Part shown: positions 51,395 through 60,638 of the stretch, piece after piece | Position numbering within the stretch: the first letter of the stretch is position 1 | Layout of the letters: every line of letters begins with the position of its first letter | Assembly: GCF_004916895.1 (NCBI RefSeq) | Contig: NZ_SNTZ01000003.1 | Span: 186,001-250,000, forward strand | Reading direction: 5' to 3' | DNA: 64,000 nucleotides | Source of the DNA: Flagellimonas alvinocaridis | Lineage (GTDB): Bacteria; Bacteroidota; Bacteroidia; Flavobacteriales; Flavobacteriaceae | Notes under the pieces: generated by a model | What the model was told of the DNA's origin: nothing | The model's database searches: none | The model's input: the letters and a program-made list of their open reading frames with translations, nothing else | Made by a program: the position numbers and the translations under genes

Positions 51395-51467
51395 TTTTTT
51401 AGATTTTTAGATTCAAGAACCAAGAGAAAAGACGGCTGTCTTGGTTCCAATGTCTTGATTCTTGTTC
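51395..51467 (-). repeat. Nested inverted repeat (gene-less relative of the fhb flanks)
   Basis: The 73-bp gap between fadN and fadA. On the minus strand: AGAATCAAGA ... GAACCAAGAC-AGCC-GTCTT ... TCTTGGTTCTTGAATCT. Outer arms (AGAATCAAGA/TCTTGAATCT, one mismatch) and inner arms (GAACCAAGA/TCTTGGTTC) can fold into a hairpin. GAACCAAGAC and TCTTGAATCTAAAA also occur on the two sides of the four-helix-bundle gene. Confidence 0.7.
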
Positions 51468-53873
51468 CTAATTTCTCAGAGGTTTACCGGTTTTTAACAT
51501 ATGCTGTATACGTTCCAAGGTCTTCCGCTCCGTACAAAGTGAAAGGAAAGCCTCTCGTTCCAAATCCAAAAGATATTGTTCGGTAACCATGGTAGCTTCA
51601 GACAAATCACCACCAGCCATTACGTAGGCCAGTTTGTCCGCAATCTTCTTATCGTGTTCCGAAATGTAATGACCAGCCTCCATGGAATCTGTTCCTACCA
51701 AGAACATTCCCAAGGCTTGTTTTCCAAGCACTTTTACGTCCTTGCGTTTAACGGGTTTGGTATAGCCTGCCTCGGCCATTAATTTGGCGTATGCCTTGGC
51801 CGTGGCAATTTGTCGGTCTTTATTTACGACCACTACATCCTTTCCTTTTTGTAGAATGCCCAAATCGTATGCTTCATAGGCCGAAGTGGATACCTTGGCC
51901 ATTCCTATGGTCAGGAAGTATTCCTGTAGCACGTTCAATTCCACATCATTTTTTCTAAAGGTATCCGAAGCGCGGAGTGCCATTTCCTTGGAACCGCCCC
52001 CACCTGGGATGACCCCAACACCAAATTCCACCAAACCGATATAGGTTTCTGCGGCGGCCACTACTTTATCGGCATGCATGGACAGCTCGCATCCTCCGCC
52101 CAAACACATGCCATGCGGCGCTGAGATGGTGGGAATGGAGGAATATCGCATCCGCATCATGGTATCCTGGAAGTACTTTATGGCCATGTTAAGCTCATCA
52201 TACTCTTGTTCCACGGCCATCATGAAAATCATGCCGATGTTGGCCCCAACAGAGAAATTGGCCGCTTGGTTGCCAATGACCAATCCTTGAAAGTCTTTTT
52301 CGGCCAACTCCACGGCTTTGTTCAATCCGGCCAATACGTCACCTCCAATGGTATTCATTTTGGATTGGAACTCACAGTTGAGAATTCCATCGCCCAAATC
52401 CTCAATGACCACACCACTGTTCTTGAACACTTCGTTGGACTTTCGGATGTTGTCCAAAATGATGAAGGCATCCTGACCTGGGACCTTTTCCATGGTCTTT
52501 TTGGGAATGTCATAGAAATAGGTAGCCCCATCTTTTACGGTATAGAACGAATTGATGCCTGCCGCTTTCATGTCTGCAACCCATGAAGCAGCTTCCAGCC
52601 CTTCGGCCTTGATGAATTCCAAGCCTTTATCCAGTCCTACGGAATCCCAAATCTGGAATGGGCCGTGTTCCCAGCCAAATCCGGCCTTCATGGCATCATC
52701 AATCTTATAGAGTTCGTCCGAGATTTCTGGAATACGATGGGTCACATAGGCAAATAGGGCCCCGAAGCTTTTTCGGTAGAATTCCCCAGCTTTGTCCTTG
52801 CCATCGACCAATACTGGAAAACGCTCAATGACCTTGTCAATGGTCTTGGTGAGCTCCAAAGTTGCAAATTTTGCACTTTTTTTGGCGCGATAGTCCATAG
52901 TGTCCAAATCAAGCGTAAGGATTTCACTTTTCCCATCGTCGCCCTGTACTTTTTTATAGAATCCCTGTCCAGATTTGCTCCCCAACCATTTGTTTTCCAT
53001 CATGGTGTTGATGAAATCTGGAAGTTTAAAGAGTTCATGGCGTTCATCGTCCTTACAGTTCTCATAAATACCGTTGGCCACGTGCACCAAGGTGTCCAAT
53101 CCTACCACATCCACAGTACGGAAGGTGGCAGATTTAGGTCGACCAATCACAGGTCCTGTCAATTTATCTACTTCTTCCACGGTCATGCCCAGTTCCTTTA
53201 CAGCGTGAAAAAGGCTCTGGATGCTAAAAATCCCTATCCGGTTTCCAATGAAAGCAGGTGTATCTTTGGCCACCACGGAGGTTTTCCCCAAGTATTGTTC
53301 GCCATACCCATTCAAGAAGTCCAATACTTCTTGGGAGGTCTTTGGCCCCGGAATGATTTCAAAGAGTTTTAAATATCTGGCAGGATTAAAGAAGTGGGTG
53401 CCACAGAAATGCTTTTGGAAATCCTCACTGCGTCCCTCACTCATAAACTTGATGGGGATGCCAGAGGTGTTTGAAGTGATCAAGGTACCAGCGGTGCGGT
53501 ACTTGTCCAGATTCTCAAATACCTGTTTTTTAATGTCCAAACGTTCAACCACTACTTCAATGATCCAATCCACTTGGGCCACTTGGGCAATATCGTCTTC
53601 CAAATTTCCTGTTGCGATTCTATCGGCAAATTTTTGGTGATAGATCGGGGACGGTTTGGATTTTAAGGCTGAAATGAGGGAATCGTTCACCAAGCGGTTC
53701 CTAACCATTTTGTCCTCCAGTGTCAAGCCTTTGGCCTTTTCTTTTTCGTTGAGTTCCCGTGGGACAATATCCAGTAACAAAACCTCGACCCCAATATTGG
53801 CAAAATGACAGGCAATGCCACTTCCCATAATGCCGGAGCCGATGACGGCAACTTTATTGATATGCCTTTTCAT
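51468..53873 (-). CDS. fadN: 3-hydroxyacyl-CoA dehydrogenase / enoyl-CoA hydratase (FadN-type)
   Basis: 801 residues. The N-terminal NAD-binding dehydrogenase comes first (KVAVIGSGIMGSGIACHFANIG in part; THFFNPARYLKLFEIIPG; DTPAFIGNRIGIFS). The C-terminal crotonase domain (about 480-720) follows (QGLVIGNQAANFSVGANIG; PHGMCLGGGCELSMHADKVV; VGVIPGGGGSKEMALRA). This dehydrogenase-first order is that of B. subtilis FadN, opposite to E. coli FadB. It performs hydration of enoyl-CoA and oxidation of hydroxyacyl-CoA. It starts 15 bp after the MarR gene and is probably co-transcribed with it. Confidence 0.93.
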   Translation of the reverse strand: MKRHINKVAVIGSGIMGSGIACHFANIGVEVLLLDIVPRELNEKEKAKGLTLEDKMVRNRLVNDSLISALKSKPSPIYHQKFADRIATGNLEDDIAQVAQVDWIIEVVVERLDIKKQVFENLDKYRTAGTLITSNTSGIPIKFMSEGRSEDFQKHFCGTHFFNPARYLKLFEIIPGPKTSQEVLDFLNGYGEQYLGKTSVVAKDTPAFIGNRIGIFSIQSLFHAVKELGMTVEEVDKLTGPVIGRPKSATFRTVDVVGLDTLVHVANGIYENCKDDERHELFKLPDFINTMMENKWLGSKSGQGFYKKVQGDDGKSEILTLDLDTMDYRAKKSAKFATLELTKTIDKVIERFPVLVDGKDKAGEFYRKSFGALFAYVTHRIPEISDELYKIDDAMKAGFGWEHGPFQIWDSVGLDKGLEFIKAEGLEAASWVADMKAAGINSFYTVKDGATYFYDIPKKTMEKVPGQDAFIILDNIRKSNEVFKNSGVVIEDLGDGILNCEFQSKMNTIGGDVLAGLNKAVELAEKDFQGLVIGNQAANFSVGANIGMIFMMAVEQEYDELNMAIKYFQDTMMRMRYSSIPTISAPHGMCLGGGCELSMHADKVVAAAETYIGLVEFGVGVIPGGGGSKEMALRASDTFRKNDVELNVLQEYFLTIGMAKVSTSAYEAYDLGILQKGKDVVVVNKDRQIATAKAYAKLMAEAGYTKPVKRKDVKVLGKQALGMFLVGTDSMEAGHYISEHDKKIADKLAYVMAGGDLSEATMVTEQYLLDLEREAFLSLCTERKTLERIQHMLKTGKPLRN

Positions 53874-53888
53874 TTATGAATGTTTGTT

Positions 53889-54335
53889 TTAATTAGTTGT
53901 TTTTATGTATACTTTTTTATCAGAAATAAGTTTGTTGATGACCTCCACTATTTTAAAGAAACTTTGTAAATCTTCTTCTTCCACGTGTTCCTTTACCACT
54001 TCGTTGAACCGAAGAACTACACTTTTTGATTCTTCCCGTTTCTCCAAGCCAAGTGCTGTTAGGTGTATCAATACCCCTCTACCATCATTGGGGTTGGGTT
54101 TACGTTGGATGTAACCCTTTCCCTCTATATTCTTTAAAATTCTGGATAAGCTTGTTGCCTCCATGCCCATTTTTGGACCCAAGGCTGTACTTGGCGTCCC
54201 TTTTTTTGGGTCAATGCTCAAGAGTGTAAAACCAATTGCCATGGTAAGCCCATAGTTTTTGGCCTCCTCATTGTACATTTTACTGACCGCCTGCCATGTT
54301 GCCCGCAATGCATAATCAATGGTCAAGTCCTTCAT
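53889..54335 (-). CDS. MarR family transcriptional regulator of the fad operon
   Basis: 148 residues with a MarR-type winged helix: YALRATWQAVSKMYNEEAKN, PSTALGPKMGMEATSLSRILKNIEGKGYIQRKPNPNDGR shown in parts (MEATSLSRILKNIE; IQRKPNPNDGRGVLIHLT is the wing). It is first in the operon before fadN. A 28-bp perfect palindrome overlaps the upstream promoter (54365-54392), so it probably represses its own operon and is released by an acyl-CoA or fatty acid. The ligand is an inference; B. subtilis uses a TetR-type FadR for the same operon. Confidence 0.92.
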   Translation of the reverse strand: MKDLTIDYALRATWQAVSKMYNEEAKNYGLTMAIGFTLLSIDPKKGTPSTALGPKMGMEATSLSRILKNIEGKGYIQRKPNPNDGRGVLIHLTALGLEKREESKSVVLRFNEVVKEHVEEEDLQSFFKIVEVINKLISDKKVYIKTTN

Positions 54336-54352
54336 ACGTAGTTTGGTTTCCT

Positions 54353-54360
54353 CAAATATA
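54353..54360 (-). promoter_or_regulatory. -7 element of the marR-fad operon
   Basis: TATATTTG on the minus strand matches TAnnTTTG exactly, 17 bp before the marR ATG. The -33 region is occupied by the palindrome at 54365-54392. Confidence 0.65.
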
Positions 54361-54364
54361 AAAA

Positions 54365-54392
54365 AAATTTATTATGCATGCATAATAAATTT
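54365..54392. promoter_or_regulatory. 28-bp perfect palindrome, probable MarR operator
   Basis: Two 14-bp half-sites with core TTATTATGCA and its exact inverse meet at 54378/54379. It lies 29 bp upstream of the marR ATG and 4 bp upstream of the -7 element, covering the -33 region. That is the expected position for autorepression by the MarR protein. Confidence 0.75.
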
Positions 54393-54430
54393 AAGTTAAC
54401 TCAGAAACAAATTTTCTGTATAATGATTTC

Positions 54431-54472
54431 TTGACCAGGTAACAAACAAAAAGGGATTTTGTAACTGGTCAA
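54431..54472. repeat. Imperfect inverted repeat in the marR-ligase gap
   Basis: TTGACCAG (54431-54438) and CTGGTCAA (54465-54472) form perfect outer arms. Inner bases GTAAC/GTTAC-like extend the pairing imperfectly. There is no T-tract on either side. It may be an operator or RNA hairpin. Confidence 0.45.
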
Positions 54473-54651
54473 ATAGGCTTGAGCTTAACTATCAAATGTA
54501 ATCAAGGACTTCTATCTTACTTAGGAATGACATTTGTTCATTGATTATGCTCTGATGATTGTTCTCTCCAAATTAAATCTTTTGCCTAGGCTGGAAATGA
54601 CCAGAGACAATGAATATGGATAATTATTCATCTTAGACGGTCATTGAAAGA

Positions 54652-56421
54652 TCAATGTCCATAAATGTCATTATAGAGATCAAGGTACTTCTCCTTTACA
54701 ATTTTTCTACGCAGTTTCATGGTAGGGGTCAGGTGACCGTTGTCCACGCTCCATACATCAGGGGTCAGACGAAACTGTTTTACCTTTTCCCACTTGGCAA
54801 AATCTTCGTTGGCTAGGTCCACTTCTTCTTGGATACGGGCAATGACCTTGTCATTAAGGACAATATCCGAGTTTTCCCCTACTGTTACCTTATGGCGTTT
54901 GGCCCATTCGTGCAGAAATTCAAAATTGGGTTGTATCAGGGCTGCGGGCATTTTTTCACCTTCACCTACCACCATGATTTGCTCTATAAAACGGGATTGT
55001 TTAAAGCGATTTTCCAACAACTGAGGCGCTACATATTTTCCACCAGAGGTTTTAAAGATTTCTTTTTTACGGTCGGTGATGCGTAAAAAGCCATCGGAAT
55101 CCACTTCGCCAATATCTCCTGTATGAAAATAGCCATTGGTCATTACTTCTGCCGTTTTTTCTGGGTCCTTATAGTAGCCCATCATTACATTGGGGCCTTT
55201 GCAGAGAATTTCACCATCCTCGGCAATCTTTACTTCAACCCCATCTATGATTCGGCCAACCGTACCTATTTTCCATCCTTTGTTCCGTTGATCGTTTACC
55301 GCAATCACCGGAGAGGTTTCGGTAAGACCATAACCTTCCATGACCGGCATGCCTGCGGCAGCAAATATGCGAGCCAAACGGGGTTGTAAAGCGGCACTTC
55401 CTGATACCATGACCGAAAGGTTCCCACCTAGACCTTCTTGCCATTTGCTGAAAATAAGTTTTCGGGCAAGACCCAATTGTTTCTCGTACCACCACCCATT
55501 TTTACCGTAGGGTTCGTATTTTAGTCCAAGTTCCACGGCCCAGAAAAACAGTTTTTTCTTTACTCCGGTCAGTAAGGTCCCTTTGGCAATAATGGCATCA
55601 TAAACCTTTTCCAACAATCGAGGTACCACTGTCATTACATTGGGTTTTACCTCCTTGACGTTATCGCTGATTTTGTCCAACCCTTCGGCAAAATGGATTT
55701 CAATTCCACAATATTGGTAGAGGTATAAAATCATCCGTTCAAAAATGTGACAGACAGGCAAAAAACTCAGGGCACTGCCGCCGGTTTCAAAAGGAACCCT
55801 TGTTTCGCTTGAAATTACGTTGGACACAATATTATCATGGGAGAGCATAACTCCTTTAGGTCTTCCCGTTGTACCCGAAGTATAGATTAAAGTGGCCAAA
55901 TCCTCCGGTTTTACCTGATCTTTTAATTTTTCCACCTCATCTTGATTGGAATTATCAGCTCCTTTTTCCAAGACTTCCCCCCAATTTTTACAGTTGGTCA
56001 ATTGGTCAAAGGAATACACATCATTCAACTTTTTTAATTTATCGCTGATAGACAGTATTTTTTGGAGTACCTCATCACATGAAACAAAGCAATACTTTGC
56101 CTCGGAATGGTTCAGTACGTATTCGTAATCTTCTTCGGATATGGTGGGATAAATGGGAACGGTCTGCGCACCAATCTGAAGTACCCCAATGTCCATAATG
56201 TTCCACTCTGTTCTGTTGGTCATGGAAATTATGGCAATTTTGTCATTGGGTTGTACCCCCATGCGCAACAGGCCCCTACTAATGGCATTGGCCTTTTCCA
56301 CATATTCTTGGGTTGAGGTTGCTACCCATTTGCCATTGTATTTGGTGACCAATGACTTTTCCAGCGGAAGTTTGTTCAACTGGTAATAGGGGAAATCAAA
56401 CAATCGGGTAACGTTTTGCAT
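54652..56421 (-). CDS. Long-chain acyl-CoA synthetase (AMP-forming)
   Basis: 589 residues. ANL superfamily motifs: LIYTSGTTGRPKGVMLSHDN (P-loop-like), VMEGYGLTETSPVIAVN, MMGYYKDPEKTAEVMTNGYFHTGDIGEVD (in part), FLRITDRKKEIFKTSGGKYVAPQ (in part; hinge DRKKE and conserved Lys region) and LTPTMKLRRKIV. It activates fatty acids for the adjacent beta-oxidation operon. It is upstream of marR on the same strand, separated by a 316-bp gap with its own features, so probably a separate transcript. Confidence 0.93.
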   Translation of the reverse strand: MQNVTRLFDFPYYQLNKLPLEKSLVTKYNGKWVATSTQEYVEKANAISRGLLRMGVQPNDKIAIISMTNRTEWNIMDIGVLQIGAQTVPIYPTISEEDYEYVLNHSEAKYCFVSCDEVLQKILSISDKLKKLNDVYSFDQLTNCKNWGEVLEKGADNSNQDEVEKLKDQVKPEDLATLIYTSGTTGRPKGVMLSHDNIVSNVISSETRVPFETGGSALSFLPVCHIFERMILYLYQYCGIEIHFAEGLDKISDNVKEVKPNVMTVVPRLLEKVYDAIIAKGTLLTGVKKKLFFWAVELGLKYEPYGKNGWWYEKQLGLARKLIFSKWQEGLGGNLSVMVSGSAALQPRLARIFAAAGMPVMEGYGLTETSPVIAVNDQRNKGWKIGTVGRIIDGVEVKIAEDGEILCKGPNVMMGYYKDPEKTAEVMTNGYFHTGDIGEVDSDGFLRITDRKKEIFKTSGGKYVAPQLLENRFKQSRFIEQIMVVGEGEKMPAALIQPNFEFLHEWAKRHKVTVGENSDIVLNDKVIARIQEEVDLANEDFAKWEKVKQFRLTPDVWSVDNGHLTPTMKLRRKIVKEKYLDLYNDIYGH

Positions 56422-56512
56422 ACTAAGTTTCTATTAGGTAATTGCAAAATAGGGAAAGGAAGTGGTATTTTAAAATTGGTTATTTAAAAAACCTGATAAT
56501 TATTTATCAATT

Positions 56513-56968
56513 TCACAGTAGGTGTAGTTTCATGCCTTCGTGAGAATCGACAAAACCCAAGGATTGATAAAATTTTAACGCATCAGGGCGTTTCTTATCC
56601 GTAGTTAACTGTACTACATGGGCTTTTCTTTCTTTAGATCGTGCAATGGCCCATTGAAACAACTTTTTGCCAATTCCTTTTCCTCGATGCTCACTATTTA
56701 CCCGAACAGCTTCTATCTGGGCCCGGATTCCCCCTTGGTAGGTTAAATATTGGATGAAACTAAGTTGGAGGGTACCCAAAATTTGTTTTTGATCATTCTC
56801 GATGACCACCAATTTTTGATTTGGATCGCAATCAATCCTTTCAAATGCATCAAAATAAATATTGGGCAAAGGGTCCCTATAATCTTCCCGAAGCTGTCCT
56901 AACTTGTCATTGGCAAGCATGCCTACAATGGTAGGAACATCAGATTTTAAGGCCTTTCTAATCCACAT
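56513..56968 (-). CDS. GNAT family N-acetyltransferase
   Basis: 151 residues. MWIRKALKSDVPTIVGMLAND start; IEAVRVNSEHRGKGIGKKLFQWAI (in part) forms the acetyl-CoA loop; DALKFYQSLGFVDSHEGMKL completes motif B. Substrate unknown. Its start overlaps the end of purL by 11 bp, so translation is coupled to purL. Confidence 0.87.
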   Translation of the reverse strand: MWIRKALKSDVPTIVGMLANDKLGQLREDYRDPLPNIYFDAFERIDCDPNQKLVVIENDQKQILGTLQLSFIQYLTYQGGIRAQIEAVRVNSEHRGKGIGKKLFQWAIARSKERKAHVVQLTTDKKRPDALKFYQSLGFVDSHEGMKLHLL

Positions 56969-59900
56969 TGTTTATTTTTTCGACCCACTCTCTGGCATTT
57001 ACAAAGGCTTGGAGCCATGGTGATACCACATCATTTCTATCTTTAGGATAGTGGGCCCAGTTCCAAGGGAAGGTAGACCGTTCAATATGCGGCATGGTCA
57101 CCAAATGCCTTCCGGTTTTGTCACAGAGCATAGCGGTATTATAATCGCTTCCGTTGGGATTGGCAGGATAACCTTCGTAGCCGTATTTGGCCACAATGTC
57201 ATAATCATCTTCCTTTTGGGGAAGACTGAATTTACCCTCGCCATGTGAAATCCATACCCCCAGTGTGGTTCCGGCCAAGTTGGATAGCATTACCGAGTTG
57301 TTTTCTTGGATTTTCACCGAAGTGAAATTACTCTCGTGTTTCCTAGATTCATTATAGGTCATTTTGCCATGGGTTTCGTGCTCGGGGTTAATGAGGTCCA
57401 ATTCCATGAACAACTGGCACCCGTTACAGATACCAACCGAAAGCGTATCAGGACGGGCAAAGAAATCATTGATCACTTTGTTGGCCTTTTGGTTGTATTT
57501 GATAGCACCGGCCCATCCTTTGGCACTGCCCAGAACATCGGAATTAGAAAAACCGCCTACGGCACCCAAAAATTGAATGTCCTCCAACGTCTCCCTACCC
57601 GAGATGAGGTCGGTCATGTGCACATCCTTTACATCAAACCCGGCCAAGTACATAGCATTGGCCATTTCACGCTCGGAGTTACTTCCCTTTTCACGGAGAA
57701 TTGCCGCTTTGGGTCGGCTATTGTCTCTCGACTTCGCTCGAGATGACAATTTTCCATCAAAATTCTCTGGAAAAATATATTGCAGGGGTTGGTTTTTGTA
57801 ATTCTCGTATCGATTTTTTGCCAAGCCCTTGGCTGTTTGTTTGTTGTCCAATAGGTATGAAGTCTTGAACCAAGTATCGCGAAGCGAAGCAATGTTCAGT
57901 CCAATTTCAACCCCGTTGTTTTTGATTTTCAGGGTGCTTTCTGAAGTGGGGGTCCCAATTTTGACAAATTTGATACCAGCTTGTTGCAAAATATCTTCCA
58001 CGGAATCATCCTTACTTTGGAAAACTAGACCAATATTTTCACTGAACAAAAGCTTGATGATATCTGTTTCACCAAGACTGGATAGGTCCAAGTTCGCCCC
58101 AAGGGCATTATCAGCAAAACAGAGTTCCAAAAGGGTGGTGATCAGACCTCCTGAGGCTACATCATGTCCGGCCAAAATCTGGTCTTTTTTAATGAGTTCT
58201 TGCAAAGTATTGAAAACAGTCTTTACATAGTCAGCATCCAAAACCGATGGGGTTTCATCTCCAATGCCGTTTAAAATTTGGGCAAAGGAAGAACCTCCCA
58301 ATTTATACCCATCTTTGGAAACATTGATATAGTAGATGGCGCCGCCATCTTTTTGAAGGACAGGTTCCACTACTTTGGTAATGTCGTTACAATTGGCTGC
58401 CGCAGAAACGATAACGGTTCCAGGGGATAATACCTCACTATCCTTATATTTTTGTTTCATGGAAAGAGAATCTTTCCCTGTTGGAACATTGATGCCCAAT
58501 GCAATACTGAAATCTGAAAGGGACTCCACGGCCTCATACAAACGGGCATCTTCGCCTTCATTTCGGCAAGGCCACATCCAGTTGGCTGAGAGAGAGACAG
58601 ATTTTAATCCATCTTTTAAAGGCGCCCATACGATGTTGGTCAAAGCTTCTGCCACACTGTTCCTACTACCGGCTTTTGCATCGATTAAGGCAGAAACAGG
58701 GGAGTGTCCAATACTGGTGGCAATACCTTCCTTGGTCTTAAAATCGAGCGACATCACGCCGCAGTTGTTCAAGGGTAGTTGAAGAGGTCCAGTACATTGT
58801 TGTTTGGCCACATGGCCACCCACACAACGGTCCACCTTATTGGTGAGCCAATCCTTGCAAGCTACGGCTTCCAGTTGCAGTACCTGCTCCAAATAGTCAT
58901 GGAAATGCTCCAAGGAATAGGACAGGGCAGGATATTTTTGATGGGAAGTAGTGTCTTCCATAATGGTTTTGGGAGAGCTTCCGAACATGTCCGAAAGTTC
59001 CAAATCCATGGGCTTCTCACCTGTTTTTTTTGACTCAAATGTAAATCGGTGGTTGCCAGTGACCTCACCTACATTGTACATGGGCGCGCGTTCACGGGCA
59101 GCCACGCGGTCCAATAGACCCAAATCCTTTTCTCCGATGACGAGTCCCATACGTTCTTGGGATTCGTTCCCGATAAGTTCTTTTTTGGATAGGGTAGGGT
59201 CTCCAATGGGGAGTTTGTCCGTATTAATGGTGCCTCCCGTATCTTCCACAAGTTCCGACAAGCAGTTGAGGTGTCCACCAGCACCATGGTCATGGATGGA
59301 AACTATAGGATTGTCATGACTTTCCAAGAGTCCACGGACAGCATTGGAAGCCCTTTTTTGCATTTCTGGGTTGGAACGCTGCACAGCGTTCAATTCTATG
59401 GCAGAACTGAATTCACCTGTATCGGCACTGGAAACTGCAGCGCCACCCATTCCAATACGATAATTGTCACCACCTAGAACGACTATTCTGTCTCCCTTCT
59501 TCGGAGTGTCTTTCAAGGCTTGGTCCTTTTTTCCATAGCCAATACCTCCGGCGAGCATGATGACCTTATCAAAGCCCAATTTTCGGGCTTCCTCGGCATG
59601 TTCAAATGTGAGTACAGAACCTGCGATCAAGGGTTGACCAAATTTATTGCCAAAATCAGAAGCCCCGTTGGAAGCCTTGATCAAAATGTCCATTGGGGTT
59701 TGGTACAGCCAGTCACGTTCAGCCATTCCCTTTTCCCATGGACGATTTTCTTCCAAACGGGAATAGGAGGTCATGTATACGGCGGTTCCTGCCAAAGGCA
59801 AAGACCCTTTACCTCCTGCCAAACGGTCCCGGATTTCCCCTCCAGAACCTGTGGCAGCCCCATTGAAAGGCTCAACAGTGGTCGGGAAGTTGTGGGTTTC

Positions 59901-60638
59901 CGCTTTTAGGGATAGTACCGAATCAAATTCCTTTTCTTCATAGTAATCAGGCTTGTCGGCACTTTTTGGCGCAAATTGAATGGCTTTGGGCCCCTCAATG
60001 AACGCTACGTTGTCCTTGTAGGCCGAAACAATATTGTTGGGATTGGCCTCAGATGTTTTTTTAATGAGTTTGAAAAGAGAGGAGGGCATTTCATTACCGT
60101 CAATAACAAAAGTACCGTTGAATATTTTATGTCTACAGTGCTCAGAGTTCACTTGGCTGAACCCAAAAACCTCGGAGTCTGTTAGCTTACGTCCCAATTT
60201 TTTGGAAAGCCCTTCTAGATAAGATACTTCTTCATCGCTAAGGGCCAATCCTTCTTTTTGGTTGTAGGCAGCAATATCCTCAATCTCCAGAATAGCTTCA
60301 GGAACAATGTCAATAGTGAATATGCTCTGGTCCAACCCTTTGTATTTCTGGAACAACATAGGGTCATAATCCGTAAAGTCTACCGTGATTGACCGGAACT
60401 CTTCAATTCTTAGAATTCCTTTGATGCCCATGTTTTGGGTAATTTCTGTGGCATTGGTACTCCATGGGGTAACCATGGCAGCACGGGGCCCAACAAAAAA
60501 GGCGTCCAGGGACGCCGCTTGTATCTTGGGATGGTTGCCAAACAACCAAGTTAGTTTTTCAATGTCTTTTTGAGCAATCTCCTGAGTAGTCTGGACGGCA
60601 AAAACCTTAGTAGCCTTGTCCCCGAAAAAATGAATCAT
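56958..60638 (-). CDS. purL: Phosphoribosylformylglycinamidine synthase (PurL, large type)
   Basis: 1226 residues, the large single-chain type with a C-terminal glutaminase. Motifs: FGFSQVNSEHCRHKIF, ETHNFPTTVEPFNGAATGSGGEIRDR (in part), VSIHDHGAGGHLNCLSELVE, VPTGKDSLSMKQ, the glutaminase nucleophile in SVGICNGCQLFMEL, and the late LVTMPHIERSTFPWNW. It makes FGAM from FGAR, ATP and glutamine in purine synthesis. Odd: residues 964-973 are encoded by a palindromic repeat (57722-57748) of the same family as the intergenic repeat at 62484-62542. They lie just before the glutaminase start (RPKAAILREKG). Confidence 0.96.
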   Translation of the reverse strand: MIHFFGDKATKVFAVQTTQEIAQKDIEKLTWLFGNHPKIQAASLDAFFVGPRAAMVTPWSTNATEITQNMGIKGILRIEEFRSITVDFTDYDPMLFQKYKGLDQSIFTIDIVPEAILEIEDIAAYNQKEGLALSDEEVSYLEGLSKKLGRKLTDSEVFGFSQVNSEHCRHKIFNGTFVIDGNEMPSSLFKLIKKTSEANPNNIVSAYKDNVAFIEGPKAIQFAPKSADKPDYYEEKEFDSVLSLKAETHNFPTTVEPFNGAATGSGGEIRDRLAGGKGSLPLAGTAVYMTSYSRLEENRPWEKGMAERDWLYQTPMDILIKASNGASDFGNKFGQPLIAGSVLTFEHAEEARKLGFDKVIMLAGGIGYGKKDQALKDTPKKGDRIVVLGGDNYRIGMGGAAVSSADTGEFSSAIELNAVQRSNPEMQKRASNAVRGLLESHDNPIVSIHDHGAGGHLNCLSELVEDTGGTINTDKLPIGDPTLSKKELIGNESQERMGLVIGEKDLGLLDRVAARERAPMYNVGEVTGNHRFTFESKKTGEKPMDLELSDMFGSSPKTIMEDTTSHQKYPALSYSLEHFHDYLEQVLQLEAVACKDWLTNKVDRCVGGHVAKQQCTGPLQLPLNNCGVMSLDFKTKEGIATSIGHSPVSALIDAKAGSRNSVAEALTNIVWAPLKDGLKSVSLSANWMWPCRNEGEDARLYEAVESLSDFSIALGINVPTGKDSLSMKQKYKDSEVLSPGTVIVSAAANCNDITKVVEPVLQKDGGAIYYINVSKDGYKLGGSSFAQILNGIGDETPSVLDADYVKTVFNTLQELIKKDQILAGHDVASGGLITTLLELCFADNALGANLDLSSLGETDIIKLLFSENIGLVFQSKDDSVEDILQQAGIKFVKIGTPTSESTLKIKNNGVEIGLNIASLRDTWFKTSYLLDNKQTAKGLAKNRYENYKNQPLQYIFPENFDGKLSSRAKSRDNSRPKAAILREKGSNSEREMANAMYLAGFDVKDVHMTDLISGRETLEDIQFLGAVGGFSNSDVLGSAKGWAGAIKYNQKANKVINDFFARPDTLSVGICNGCQLFMELDLINPEHETHGKMTYNESRKHESNFTSVKIQENNSVMLSNLAGTTLGVWISHGEGKFSLPQKEDDYDIVAKYGYEGYPANPNGSDYNTAMLCDKTGRHLVTMPHIERSTFPWNWAHYPKDRNDVVSPWLQAFVNAREWVEKINNVD
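57722..57748. repeat. Palindromic repeat inserted in frame in purL
   Basis: Plus strand TGTC then TCTCGACTTCGCTCGA then GATGACA. Arms TGTC/GACA and TCTCGA/TCGAGA pair (one bulge). Positions 57726-57748 match 62520-62542 at 20 of 23 bases. In purL it encodes LSSRAKSRDN. Confidence 0.8.

Larger units (their letters stand above)
54336..54651. other. Regulatory gap between marR and the acyl-CoA ligase gene
   Basis: 316 bp. It holds the marR promoter and palindrome (54353-54392) and a second, imperfect inverted repeat (54431-54472). No gene is visible. A terminator for the ligase gene is not evident; the 54431-54472 stem lacks a T-tract. Confidence 0.5.

Noticed and set aside
49775-51467. Possible CRISPR-like array from repeated TCTTG motifs
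   Set aside because: The motifs are few, inverted, irregularly spaced and separated by genes; there are no equal spacers and no cas genes.
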